Under the pieces are notes generated by a model. The model worked only from the letters and a program-made list of their open reading frames with translations. It had not been told where the DNA came from and ran no database searches. From Pseudomaricurvus hydrocarbonicus (GTDB taxonomy: Bacteria > Pseudomonadota > Gammaproteobacteria > Pseudomonadales > Cellvibrionaceae), in NCBI RefSeq assembly GCF_011602365.1, contig NZ_JAAONZ010000008.1:1-64000 (forward strand): 64,000 nt of DNA, read 5' to 3'. This document shows, in pieces, positions 43,256 through 52,392 of this stretch; position 1 is the stretch's first letter, and each line of letters starts with the position of its first letter. The position numbers were made by a program, and so were the translations under genes.

Positions 43256-44664
43256 TGTGTTCCTGTCTCCATCTTTGACTCTGCTGCGTGTTGCTTTGCG
43301 GCCGTGGCTTCACCGGCCTGCTGGTTTGCAGCGGGGGGCTCGGGCAGCAGCAAGCTCAACACAATGGCGCTTAGCCCGGCTGCCGCCACCGGCGAACTGA
43401 AAATATTCTGCAATATCTGCGGTGTTTTTGCCAACAGCTCTGGTACCAGTGCGGTTCCAAAGCCGAATCCGAAGGCCACGGCAATGATCATCATCTTGCG
43501 CCGGTCGAGCTGTTCAGTGCTGATGATTTTGATGCCCGCTGCCGCGATCGTCCCAAACATCACCAGGGTGGCGCCGCCCAGCACGGGCTTGGGCACCTGT
43601 TGCAGGAGGCTGCCGATGGCGGGCAGTAATCCCAGCAGGACCAGGCCCGCCGCGACGTAACACCCCACATATCGACTGGCAATTCCCGTCAGCTGGATCA
43701 CCCCGGAGTTTTGGCTGAAGGTGGTGTTGGGAAAGGAATTGCACAGCGCTGCGATCAGGGAGTTTACACCGTCGGCAAACACACCGCTCTTAATCCGTTG
43801 TAAATACCCGGGCCCGCTCACCGCCTGCCGCGAGATCACACAATTGGCGGTGAGGTCGCCGGCGGTCTCGATCGAGCTGATCACATAAATCAAGGCCATC
43901 ACCACAAAGCTGGCGCCATCAAAACTGAAGCCGAATTGAAAGGGCACCGGCAGATGCACTGCGGTTTCAATCCGGGGCAGATTCATCTCCCAGTAGCCAC
44001 AGAGCCAGGCCGCCAGAGATCCGACGAACAAGCCAATAATGATCGAGGACATGCGCAGCCAGTGATTGCGGGACACGCTTAAGGCCAGAATGACGGCAAT
44101 AACCCCGAGCCCCAGCAACAGGTTTTCAGTGTTGCCAAAGTCGGGGTATTGGTAACCGCCGGCCAGGTCGGTCATGCCCACTTTAATGAGACTGAGGCCG
44201 ATGGTGGTGATGACGATGCCCGTCACCAGGGGCGTGATCACCCGGGTCAGATAAGGAATGAACAGGCTGAGCCCCATTTGAACCAGCGAGCCCACCAGGC
44301 TCAGTGAGACAATCAGGCTGATCACCTGTTCATCGCTGCCCCCCTGGCTGCGGACCAAAAAGCCCGCGCCCAGAATGGCCCCGAGAAATGAGAAACTGGT
44401 GCCTTGCACGCACAGCATGCCCGCGCCAATGCCAAAGGGCCGGTACGACTGGATAAAGGTGCCAATCCCGGAAGCGATCAGGGCCATGCTGACCAGGTAG
44501 GGGATGTAGTTTTCCAGCCCCAGGACGCCGCCAATCACCAGTGAGGGGGTGACAATCCCGACAAACGATGCCAACAGATGTTGGCTGGCGGCAAAGATGG
44601 CTTTGAGCACCGGCGGGCGGTCCTCCAGCTGATAGATCAGCTCCGATGTTGATGTCTGTTCCAT
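43252..44664 (-). CDS. NCS2 xanthine/uracil-type permease
   Basis: Inner-membrane proton symporter for xanthine, urate or uracil; 470 residues, 14 helices in the NCS2 fold. Motifs: FAASQHLLASFVGIVTPSLVIG (the QH motif), FVVMALIYVISSIETAGDLTANC (with the conserved Glu of helix 8), and NSFPNTTFSQNSGVIQLTGIASRYVG (helix 10 signature). It resembles XanQ/UacT/YgfU more than the uracil carrier UraA. AAGGGG lies 7 bases before the ATG at 44664; a GTG one codon earlier is possible. Divergent from the xanthine dehydrogenase operon, which it would feed. Confidence 0.92.
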   Translation of the reverse strand: MEQTSTSELIYQLEDRPPVLKAIFAASQHLLASFVGIVTPSLVIGGVLGLENYIPYLVSMALIASGIGTFIQSYRPFGIGAGMLCVQGTSFSFLGAILGAGFLVRSQGGSDEQVISLIVSLSLVGSLVQMGLSLFIPYLTRVITPLVTGIVITTIGLSLIKVGMTDLAGGYQYPDFGNTENLLLGLGVIAVILALSVSRNHWLRMSSIIIGLFVGSLAAWLCGYWEMNLPRIETAVHLPVPFQFGFSFDGASFVVMALIYVISSIETAGDLTANCVISRQAVSGPGYLQRIKSGVFADGVNSLIAALCNSFPNTTFSQNSGVIQLTGIASRYVGCYVAAGLVLLGLLPAIGSLLQQVPKPVLGGATLVMFGTIAAAGIKIISTEQLDRRKMMIIAVAFGFGFGTALVPELLAKTPQILQNIFSSPVAAAGLSAIVLSLLLPEPPAANQQAGEATAAKQHAAESKMETGTQ

Positions 44665-44722
44665 CACGATCCCCTTCTACTCTTGAGAGCTTGTCATCAG
44701 GGAATCGCTCCCACTCAAAAAC

Positions 44723-44738
44723 TAGACACTTGTGTCAG
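44723..44738. promoter_or_regulatory. operator 1 in the permease/xdh divergent region
   Basis: TAGACACTTGTGTCAG, a palindrome sharing the core GACACTTGTGTCA with the site 58 bases away. It lies about 60 bases before the permease start. Confidence 0.62.
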
Positions 44739-44780
44739 GTTTTAAGCAGGAAGCGTGCCACGCCATTGGCTTTTAATATC

Positions 44781-44810
44781 CTGACACTTGTGTCAAGTTT
44801 GGCATACAAT
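44781..44810 (+). promoter_or_regulatory. operator 2 and sigma-70 promoter of the xdh operon
   Basis: The palindrome CTGACACTTGTGTCAA (44781-44796) has perfect inner arms TGACAC/GTGTCA. Its left arm doubles as a -35 (CTGACA), with TACAAT (44805-44810) 18 bases downstream. Binding here would block RNA polymerase. The predicted leader to the xdhA start is about 50 bases. Confidence 0.65.
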
Positions 44811-44866
44811 ATGCAGAATGTAAGCGAGATGAGCGTGTCGCGTCCTATGCTTAAAAGAGGATGGCC

Positions 44867-46363
44867 ATGCCCGAGCCCGCGCAACGCCTGACACAGACAG
44901 AGCCTATGATTGAATTCCTGTTAAACGGTGAACCCCTGCGGATCACTGATGAAGATCCCAACTGCACTCTTTTAGATTTCTTGAGGGATCGCCTGCACCA
45001 CACCGGTTCCAAAGAGGGGTGTGCCTCCGGCGACTGTGGGGCCTGTACGGCTGCGCTTGGGGAGCTGGACGGTGAGACGATTCACTACAAAAGCATTAAT
45101 ACCTGCATTACTCCGTTGGGCAATGTTCACGGCAAACACCTGGTGACGGTTGAGGAGTTAAAGCAGGGGCAGCAGTTGCATCCGGCGCAGCAGGCAATGG
45201 TCGATTGTCACGGGTCACAGTGTGGTTTCTGTACCCCGGGGTTTGTGATGTCGCTGTTTGTGTTGGGACGGGATGAGATCAGTGCACCCGATAGACACCG
45301 CATCGAAGAGTCTCTGGGGGGGAATTTGTGCCGCTGTACCGGCTACCGCCCCATCATCGAGGCGGCGGTGCAGATGTTTGACCCGGCTCTGCAGGCGGAA
45401 CGGGATCCCTTCACTGAGCGCGAAGCCGAGTGGGTTAAGGTCTTGCAGAGCATGAATCGCGACCAGGACGTAGAGCTCAGTGGCGGCGGTCACCACTATG
45501 TGGCCCCGGCGACGTCCGCACGGCTGGCGCAACTGCTGCAGCACTATCCCGCCGCGCGGTTGGTGGCCGGGGGCACCGATCTGGCGCTGGAGCTGACTCA
45601 GCAACTGTGCAGCATTGATACCCTGATTTATACCGGCCGCGTGCGGGAAATGATCGGGGTGAGCGAAACCGACACTCACCTGATCATTGGTGCAGCGGCC
45701 AGCTACAACCAGTTTGGTCCGGCACTGACGGCGCTCTACCCTGAGTGTCGCGAGCTGCTGGAGCGGCTCGGCTCGCGTCAGATCCGCAATCAAGGCACCC
45801 TCGGCGGCAACATCGGCAATGCCTCCCCCATTGGTGACATGCCGCCGCTGTTGCTGGCCCTCGGTGCCAGTCTGCGCCTGCGCGGTGCTGAACGGGTGCG
45901 CGAGCTGCCGCTGGAGCAGTTTTTCCTCGGTTACAAGCGCACGGCGCTGCAGGCCGGGGAATTCATTGAAGCCATTCTGGTACCCCGGCCGGCGCCGGGC
46001 GACAGCTTGCGGGTGTATAAAATCAGCAAGCGCTTTGAGGACGATATTTCCAGTAGCTGCGGCGCCTTCCTGTTAAGCCTGGATCAGCAGATTGTCACCC
46101 GGGTACGCGTGGCCTTTGGGGGGATGGATGCCATTCCCCGCCGCGCCCTTGAGTGTGAACAGGCCCTGCTGGGCAAGCCGCTGGACGACGTTGCCATCGC
46201 GGCGGCCATGGCCGCTCTGGCCCGGGACTTCACGCCGATCAGTGACTTTCGCGCCAGCAGTGACTATCGCCTGCAAGTCAGCCAGAACCTGCTGAAACGG
46301 TTGCAGCTGGAGCTCAACAGCCCCAGCGCCACGCTGCTGTCGAGGGTGAATCAACATGCGTAA
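44867..46363 (+). CDS. xdhA: xanthine dehydrogenase small subunit (2Fe-2S and FAD)
   Basis: Electron-transfer subunit for oxidation of hypoxanthine and xanthine to urate. 498 residues. The N-terminal plant-type 2Fe-2S domain has C52, C57, C60 in GCASGDCGACTAAL and a later Cys; a second 2Fe-2S domain has CGFCTPG and CRCTGYRP. The FAD domain includes VAGGTDLAL and GNIGNASPIGDMPP. Start at 44867 with AGAGG 6 bases upstream; ATGs at 44861 and 44906 are alternatives. It opens the long purine breakdown run; the next gene overlaps by 8 bases. Confidence 0.96.
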   Translation: MPEPAQRLTQTEPMIEFLLNGEPLRITDEDPNCTLLDFLRDRLHHTGSKEGCASGDCGACTAALGELDGETIHYKSINTCITPLGNVHGKHLVTVEELKQGQQLHPAQQAMVDCHGSQCGFCTPGFVMSLFVLGRDEISAPDRHRIEESLGGNLCRCTGYRPIIEAAVQMFDPALQAERDPFTEREAEWVKVLQSMNRDQDVELSGGGHHYVAPATSARLAQLLQHYPAARLVAGGTDLALELTQQLCSIDTLIYTGRVREMIGVSETDTHLIIGAAASYNQFGPALTALYPECRELLERLGSRQIRNQGTLGGNIGNASPIGDMPPLLLALGASLRLRGAERVRELPLEQFFLGYKRTALQAGEFIEAILVPRPAPGDSLRVYKISKRFEDDISSSCGAFLLSLDQQIVTRVRVAFGGMDAIPRRALECEQALLGKPLDDVAIAAAMAALARDFTPISDFRASSDYRLQVSQNLLKRLQLELNSPSATLLSRVNQHA

Positions 46364-48752
46364 CTTACCTGAGACCTCAACCCCCACCGGCACCGACCAG
46401 CAGCCGATCAAGCGGGAGCAGATCAGCGGCGGCGTGCAACAGAGTGTGCGTCACGAAAGTGCTGAACGCCACGTCAGCGGCGAAGCCCTGTTTACCGACG
46501 ACCGGGCGGTGCCTGCGGGCACGCTGTTCGCCTATGTGGGGCTGGCCAGCATCGCGCGCGGCAAAATTCTGTCCATGGACCTGAGTCGGGTGCTGGCGGC
46601 CGAGGGTGTGGTCAGCGTGGTGACGCTGGAGGACATTCCCGGTCATCGCGATATCGGTCCGGTGTTCCCGGGGGATCCGGTGTTTGCCGATGGCGAAGTG
46701 CTGTTCCACGGCCAGCCGCTGTTTGCGGTGGCGGCGACCAGCCAGACCCTGGCGCGCCGAGCGGCGCGGCTGGCGCAGGTGGACTATGAGCCCTGGCCCG
46801 CCGATCTGACCATCGAACAGGGCCTGGCCGCACAGAGCTTTGTGCGGCCCAGTCACACGCAACGGCGCGGTGACGCCGCCGCGGCCATTGCCGGGGCGCC
46901 ACGCCGGCTTAGTGATCGCATGCACATCGGCGGTCAGGAGCAGATGTATCTGGAGGGCCAGGTGTCATTGGCCTGTCCGGACGAGGAAGGCGGCATTACG
47001 CTCTACACCTCCAACCAGAACCCCACCGAAGTGCAAAAGCTGATCGCCGAGGTGTTGGCGATTCCCATCAGTATGGTGACGGTGGACATGCGGCGGATGG
47101 GCGGCGGCTTTGGCGGCAAAGAGACTAACGCCAATCAGTGGGCGGTGATTGCCTCGCTGCTGGCGCGCAAGACCGGGCGGGCGGTCAAGGTACGTCTGGC
47201 CCGGGCCGACGATATGACCGCCACCGGCAAGCGACATCATTTTGTCAGTGATTACGACGTCGGTTTTGACGACCAGGGGCTCATCCAGGGGCTCGACATG
47301 TCCTTGAGTGCCGGTTGTGGCTATTCACCGGACCTGTCGGATGCGATTGTCGACCGCGCCATGTTTCACGCCGACAATGCCTACTTTTTGCCGACCGCCA
47401 CCATCACCGGCCATCGGGTCAAAACCGATACCGTCTCCAACACCGCGTTTCGCGGCTTTGGCGGGCCGCAGGGGATGGTGGCCATTGAATGCGTGATGGA
47501 CGACATCGCGCGTGCGGTGGGGCGCGACCCGCTGGATGTGCGCAAGGACAACCTCTACGGCCCCGAGGGCGGTCGGGATACCACCCACTATGGCCAGACG
47601 ATCGAGCGGCATATTTTGCCGGGGCTGATCGAACAGCTGGAGCAGACCAGCGACTATCGCCAGCGCCGCCAGGATATCGCCGCCTTCAACCGCTCGCAGC
47701 CGATCCTGCGCAAGGGGCTGGCCCTGACACCGGTGAAGTTTGGCATTTCCTTTACCGCCCAGCATTTGAACCAGGCCGGGGCGCTGCTTCATGTCTACAC
47801 CGACGGCAGTATCCAGCTCAATCACGGTGGGACCGAAATGGGCCAGGGCTTGTTTACCAAGGTCGCGCAGATTGTCGCCACGGTGTTGCAGGTGGATATG
47901 GCGCGCATTCTGCCGACCGCCACCCGCACCGACAAGGTGCCCAACACCTCGCCGACGGCCGCGTCTTCCGGCACCGACCTGAATGGCATGGCGGCCCGCA
48001 ATGCCGCCGAAACCATCAAGCAGCGGTTGACCGACTTTGCCGCCGAACATTTTCAGACCACGTCCGAGCGGGTGCGCTTCCACAACAATCGGGTCTACAT
48101 CGCCGAGGACCAAGTGCTCAGTTTTGGCGAGCTGGCGCAGCTGGCGTACCTGCATCGCATCTCCCTGTCGGCGACCGGTTATTACCGCACCCCGAAAATT
48201 TACTACGACCGCGAGCAGGCCCAGGGGCATCCGTTTTTTTACTACGCCAATGGCGCCGCCGTGTCCGAAGTGTTGGTGGACACGCTCACCGGTGAGTATC
48301 GGGTCACCCGGGTGGACATTCTGCAGGATGTGGGGCAGTCACTGAACCCGGCGCTGGACATTGGCCAGATCGAGGGGGCCTACATTCAGGGCATGGGCTG
48401 GCTCACCACCGAAGAGCTGGTGTGGGGGGGCGATGGCCGCCTGCAAACCAACTCGCCGGCCAGTTACAAGATCCCGGCCATTGGCGACACGCCGGCCGAA
48501 TTCAATGTGGCGCTGTTGGCCGACAGTCCCAATGTCGAAGCGACCATCTTTCATTCCAAAGCGGTGGGCGAGCCACCGTTAATGCTGAGCATTTCGGTGT
48601 GGTCGGCGCTGCGCGATGCGATCGCCAGTCTGGCCGATTATCAGCTCAGCCCGCGGCTTGATACGCCCGCCACGCCGGAGCGCGTGCTCAACGCCATCAA
48701 CTCCATCAAGGCCATCACCACTCTGCAGCAGCAGAATCGAGGTGCTTCATGA
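46356..48752 (+). CDS. xdhB: xanthine dehydrogenase large subunit (molybdopterin)
   Basis: Catalytic subunit with the molybdenum cofactor, forming urate from xanthine. 798 residues. Seen: GGQEQMYLEGQ, VDMRRMGGGFGGKETNA, FRGFGGPQGM, GGTEMGQGLFTKV, SPTAASSGTDLNG and, near the C-terminus, the catalytic Glu in KAVGEPPLML. The start overlaps the xdhA stop; its own stop overlaps the xdhC start as ATGA. It is the bacterial two-subunit type rather than the three-subunit Selenomonas/E. coli XdhABC arrangement. Confidence 0.97.
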   Translation: MRNLPETSTPTGTDQQPIKREQISGGVQQSVRHESAERHVSGEALFTDDRAVPAGTLFAYVGLASIARGKILSMDLSRVLAAEGVVSVVTLEDIPGHRDIGPVFPGDPVFADGEVLFHGQPLFAVAATSQTLARRAARLAQVDYEPWPADLTIEQGLAAQSFVRPSHTQRRGDAAAAIAGAPRRLSDRMHIGGQEQMYLEGQVSLACPDEEGGITLYTSNQNPTEVQKLIAEVLAIPISMVTVDMRRMGGGFGGKETNANQWAVIASLLARKTGRAVKVRLARADDMTATGKRHHFVSDYDVGFDDQGLIQGLDMSLSAGCGYSPDLSDAIVDRAMFHADNAYFLPTATITGHRVKTDTVSNTAFRGFGGPQGMVAIECVMDDIARAVGRDPLDVRKDNLYGPEGGRDTTHYGQTIERHILPGLIEQLEQTSDYRQRRQDIAAFNRSQPILRKGLALTPVKFGISFTAQHLNQAGALLHVYTDGSIQLNHGGTEMGQGLFTKVAQIVATVLQVDMARILPTATRTDKVPNTSPTAASSGTDLNGMAARNAAETIKQRLTDFAAEHFQTTSERVRFHNNRVYIAEDQVLSFGELAQLAYLHRISLSATGYYRTPKIYYDREQAQGHPFFYYANGAAVSEVLVDTLTGEYRVTRVDILQDVGQSLNPALDIGQIEGAYIQGMGWLTTEELVWGGDGRLQTNSPASYKIPAIGDTPAEFNVALLADSPNVEATIFHSKAVGEPPLMLSISVWSALRDAIASLADYQLSPRLDTPATPERVLNAINSIKAITTLQQQNRGAS

Positions 48753-49690
48753 AGCCAAACACGCCTATTCTCAAGAGTGGCCACTGGTCCCGGGCCGTGG
48801 CCGAACTGGACGCTGCAGGGCGGGCCTATGTGCTGGTCACCATCATCGGCGCCCGCGGTTCCACCCCCCGTGACCAGGGCAGCAAGATGGTGGTCAGCGC
48901 CGATGATCAGGGTGACCTGCAGTGCATCGGCAGTATCGGTGGCGGCCACCTGGAGTATCTGGTCATAGCCCGCGCCGGCGAGCTGCTCAGTCAGGGCCGC
49001 GCCAGCCAGCAGTTGGAAGACTTTCCGCTGGGCGCCAAACTGGGTCAGTGTTGTGGCGGTTCGGCGTCGGTGCTGCTGGAAAGTTTTGTGCCGCGGCCGG
49101 TGAACCTGATGCTGTTTGGGGCCGGTCATGTGGGCCGGGCCCTGATCAAGGTGCTGGCGGAGTTACCCTGCCGGGTGTGGTGGGTGGACGAACGCGAGTC
49201 GCTGTTGCAGCAAGACGTTGAGATGGCGGCCTTGCCGGATAACGTGACGGCGGTGTGTGATACCGACGCGGTGGACGCGGTGGCGCGCATGCCCGGCAAC
49301 AGTTATTACCTGGTCATGACGCACAACCATCAGCTGGATTACGACCTGTGCCGGACCATCCTGCAGCGCGACGATGCCCGCTACATCGGCCTGATTGGGT
49401 CAGCGACCAAATGGCAGCGTTTCAAACTGCGCTTTGATCACCGCGGCATCGACGCCCAGCAGTATCAACACATTCACTGCCCGGTAGGGCTGTCGGCCGT
49501 GAGCGGCAAGTTGCCCATGGAGGTGGCGGTCAGCATTGCCGCCGAGATCATTCACACCTATCAGCAACAGCAAGCGAAACAACCGCGGCCAACCCGTCGC
49601 GGTGTGGCGTGGCCAGAGGTGCAGGCGGCGCTGAACCGTGACGCATCCCCGAGCCCAGACATTCGAGAAGAGCCTCATGAGCAACCTTGA
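48749..49690 (+). CDS. xdhC: xanthine dehydrogenase accessory protein XdhC
   Basis: Binds the molybdenum cofactor, helps its sulfuration and inserts it into XdhB; not part of the final enzyme. 313 residues with the N-terminal XdhC/CoxI domain (VTIIGARGSTPRDQGSKMVV, GSIGGGHLEY, LGQCCGG) and a C-terminal NAD-like Rossmann domain (LMLFGAGHVGRALIKVLAELP, YIGLIGSATKWQRFK). ATGA overlap with xdhB and a 14-base overlap with allB argue for one transcript. The last 35 residues are unconserved-looking. Confidence 0.95.
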   Translation: MKPNTPILKSGHWSRAVAELDAAGRAYVLVTIIGARGSTPRDQGSKMVVSADDQGDLQCIGSIGGGHLEYLVIARAGELLSQGRASQQLEDFPLGAKLGQCCGGSASVLLESFVPRPVNLMLFGAGHVGRALIKVLAELPCRVWWVDERESLLQQDVEMAALPDNVTAVCDTDAVDAVARMPGNSYYLVMTHNHQLDYDLCRTILQRDDARYIGLIGSATKWQRFKLRFDHRGIDAQQYQHIHCPVGLSAVSGKLPMEVAVSIAAEIIHTYQQQQAKQPRPTRRGVAWPEVQAALNRDASPSPDIREEPHEQP

Positions 49691-51128
49691 TATTGGCAAC
49701 CCAGATATTGACAGCCCTGATACTGGCAGCTCTGCGAGCTTTGCCCTGCACAGCCAGCGGGTGGTGGTCGATACGCAACTGCTGGCGGCCCGGGTGTACG
49801 TGCAGGATGAAAAAATTGTGGCGGTCATTGCCGATGGGGACGCGATTCCCGTGGCGCTGCAAAACGTTCCCGTCGAAGAGCTGGGCAGCCAGGTGTTGAT
49901 GCCCGGTCTGGTGGATACGCACGTGCACGTCAATGAGCCCGGTCGCACGGAATGGGAAGGCTTTAACACCGCCACCAGCGCCGCCGCCGCGGGCGGGATC
50001 ACCACGGTGGTGGACATGCCGCTCAATTGCAGCCCGGTCACCACCACCGCCGCCGCGCTGCAGGCAAAACTCGACAGCTTGCAGGGCAAGCTGTGGATCG
50101 ATACCGGCTTTTGGGGCGGTGTGGTGCCCGCTCACATTGATCAGTTGCCGGCCTTACTGGAGGCGGGGGTGCTCGGCGTCAAGTCGTTCACCATCCACTC
50201 GGGCATCGACGAATTCCCCCAGGTGACGGCCGCTGACATGCGCCGGGTGATACCGGTGCTGGCGCAGTACGAAGTACCTTACTTGATTCACGCCGAACTG
50301 GAGCAGCCGCCGCAACAGCCGGTCAGGATTGGCCACAGCTATCAATCTTTTTTGGCGTCGCGGCCTCGCAGCTGGGAAAACAATGCCGTTGCCATGATGG
50401 TGGAGCTGCTTGAGGAGGCCAAATCCCGGGGCGTGAACGGTCACTTGCACGTGGTGCACCTGTCTTCGGCCGATGCCATCCCGACCATTGTCCAGGCGCG
50501 AGCGCAGGGCTTGCGCCTCACCAGCGAGAGTTGTCCCCACTACTTAACGCTGTTTGCCGAAACCATTCCCGACGGCAAAACCCTGTACAAATGCTGTCCG
50601 CCGATTCGCGAAGATGAAAATCGCCAGCGCCTGTGGCAGGGGCTGGCCGAAGGTCACATTGATTTTATTGTCTCTGACCATTCACCGTGCACGCCGGAGT
50701 TAAAACACATCGACAGTGGCAACATCGAGAAGGCCTGGGGCGGCATCTCGTCGCTGCAGTTTGGCCTGGCCCTGATCTGGACCGAAGCTCACCAGCGCGG
50801 CTACAGCCTGCCCCAGGTGGTGGACTGGATGGCGCGCCGACCGGCAGAGTTTGCCGGACTTGGGCAGAGTAAGGGGCGGATTGCGGCCGGGTATGACGCC
50901 GACCTGGTGGTGTTTGACGATGCTCATCACTACACCGTGCGGGCCGAAGATATTTTGTACCGCAATAAAATCACCCCTTACGAGGGCAAGGCGGTGCAAG
51001 GTCGCGTCGAGCGCACCTACGTGCGTGGACACCAAGTGTTCGCCGAGGGCGCCATGGTGGGGGCACCGCTGGGACAGCCCATATTGCACCGCCGTGCTCC
51101 CGGCCAAGCTTTTGACGAATCGCGGTAA
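49677..51128 (+). CDS. allB: allantoinase
   Basis: Opens the allantoin ring to allantoate. 483 residues of the cyclic amidohydrolase fold with a binuclear metal site: HVHVNEPGRTEWEGF (HxH), GVKSFTIHSG with the lysine carbamylated in this family, IHAE, HVVHLSS and VSDHSPCTPELK with the catalytic Asp. The start has GAAGAG 6 bases upstream. The N-terminal 15 residues (NLDIGNPDIDSPDTGSSAS) are an unusual low-complexity Asp/Ser leader. Context of xdh before and alc after makes allantoin rather than hydantoin the substrate. Confidence 0.92.
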   Translation: MSNLDIGNPDIDSPDTGSSASFALHSQRVVVDTQLLAARVYVQDEKIVAVIADGDAIPVALQNVPVEELGSQVLMPGLVDTHVHVNEPGRTEWEGFNTATSAAAAGGITTVVDMPLNCSPVTTTAAALQAKLDSLQGKLWIDTGFWGGVVPAHIDQLPALLEAGVLGVKSFTIHSGIDEFPQVTAADMRRVIPVLAQYEVPYLIHAELEQPPQQPVRIGHSYQSFLASRPRSWENNAVAMMVELLEEAKSRGVNGHLHVVHLSSADAIPTIVQARAQGLRLTSESCPHYLTLFAETIPDGKTLYKCCPPIREDENRQRLWQGLAEGHIDFIVSDHSPCTPELKHIDSGNIEKAWGGISSLQFGLALIWTEAHQRGYSLPQVVDWMARRPAEFAGLGQSKGRIAAGYDADLVVFDDAHHYTVRAEDILYRNKITPYEGKAVQGRVERTYVRGHQVFAEGAMVGAPLGQPILHRRAPGQAFDESR

Positions 51129-51254
51129 TGCAGAACGCTTTTAATGAACACCGCCTTTAACGAGGCAAGGTGTAAACGCACACAGGTTTAAACCAACAAA
51201 GATTTAAACGAGCAAGACTTTAAATAAAGAACACCGAGACTGACCGAGACCGTT

Positions 51255-52388
51255 ATGCAAAACGAACAACAACCCCACGACGACCGCCTGAGCGCACACT
51301 ACATCGATCTGCTCAGCGAGCGCGTGGGTGGCAAGGCACTGGCCTGCAGCGACGAATGGTTTGCGCCCTGCAGCAATCTGGTGAAACCCGGGCGGGGTAT
51401 TTTTAAAGCGGGCCACTTTGTCGACACCGGGCAGTGGATGGACGGCTGGGAATCGCGGCGCAGTTACGGCCGTCAACGTCCCAGCGGCCTCGATCACGAC
51501 TGGTGCATTTTGAAACTGGGCATCCCCGGTGTCATTCGCGGGCTGGACGTGGACACCAATCATTTTCGCGGTAACGCCCCGCAGTCGGTGTCGGTAGACG
51601 TTGCCTGTGTCGCCGGTGACGTGGACGCAACAACGGTATGGCACGAATTGTTGCCGAACAGCGCGACTCAACCGCACGCACAACATCTGTTTGATGTGCA
51701 CAGCGAGCCGGTGTGGACGCACGTGCGCTTGAACATCTTTCCCGATGGTGGCGTGGCGCGGTTGCGGGTGTACGGGGAGCCCTGGGCGAACCCGGCGAAC
51801 TACGTCGAGGGTGAGCTGGTGGATCTGGCCTGTGTCATCAACGGCGGTCGCGGACTGGCCTGCAGCGATCGCTTTTACAGTTCGCCCAGTAATTTGTTGA
51901 TGCCCAATCGCGGCATCAACATGGGCGACGGCTGGGAAACGAAACGCCGCCGCGACGACAATAACGACTGGGCGATCGTCAAACTGGGGCTCATTGGCAG
52001 CATACGAAAAGTGGTATTGGACACCGCTCATTTTAAAGGCAACTACCCGGATCGTTTTTCCCTGTGGGCCACCGCTTCCACACGCGAGGATATTGAGGCT
52101 GACGACATCGCCTGGACCGAGGTGATCGCGGAAACAAAGCTCTATGCCGACCAGGAGCATGTGTTCATTCAGCCGATACAGGTGCCGGCCGAGGCGGAAT
52201 TTACTCACGTGAAGGTCAACATTTTTCCCGATGGCGGTATCAGTCGTTTGCGCGTCTGGGGGACACCCAACTGGTCGGCCTCGAACACGATCCTTTCCGG
52301 TTCGAACGGCAGCTCGGAGGTTAACGGTAGCTCGGAGGTTAACGATAGCTCTGAAGTTAACGCCAGCTCAGACCCCGAACGAGGATAA
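51255..52388 (+). CDS. alc: allantoicase
   Basis: Hydrolyses allantoate to ureidoglycolate plus urea. 377 residues as two tandem allantoicase (jelly-roll) repeats, each with ALACSDEWFAPCSNL / GLACSDRFYSSPSNL, a DGWE segment, DHDWCILKLG / NNDWAIVKLG, DTNHFRGNAP / DTAHFKGNYP, and VRLNIFPDGGVARLRVYG / VKVNIFPDGGISRLRVWG. The C-terminal tail is a run of NGSSEV hexapeptides encoded by an 18-bp minisatellite. The 126 bases before the gene hold three worn copies of a TTTAAAC-centred word and no clear terminator, so it may still be read from the xdh promoter. Confidence 0.95.
   Translation: MQNEQQPHDDRLSAHYIDLLSERVGGKALACSDEWFAPCSNLVKPGRGIFKAGHFVDTGQWMDGWESRRSYGRQRPSGLDHDWCILKLGIPGVIRGLDVDTNHFRGNAPQSVSVDVACVAGDVDATTVWHELLPNSATQPHAQHLFDVHSEPVWTHVRLNIFPDGGVARLRVYGEPWANPANYVEGELVDLACVINGGRGLACSDRFYSSPSNLLMPNRGINMGDGWETKRRRDDNNDWAIVKLGLIGSIRKVVLDTAHFKGNYPDRFSLWATASTREDIEADDIAWTEVIAETKLYADQEHVFIQPIQVPAEAEFTHVKVNIFPDGGISRLRVWGTPNWSASNTILSGSNGSSEVNGSSEVNDSSEVNASSDPERG
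52305..52370 (+). repeat. 18-bp minisatellite in the alc 3' end
   Basis: Three full units of AACGGYAGCTCGGAGGTT-type sequence (52305, 52323, 52341) and a broken fourth, coding NGSSEV, NGSSEV, NDSSEV, NASS. In frame, so copy-number change would only lengthen the tail. Confidence 0.85.
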
Positions 52389-52392
52389 CGCC

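Noticed and set aside
44800-44815. Sigma-54-like TGGCATACAATATGCA (GG-N10-GC) before xdhA
   Set aside because: The spacing fits, but the -24 element is only partly matched and the same bases form a better sigma-70 -10 box (TACAAT) paired with a -35 in the operator. No enhancer site was found.
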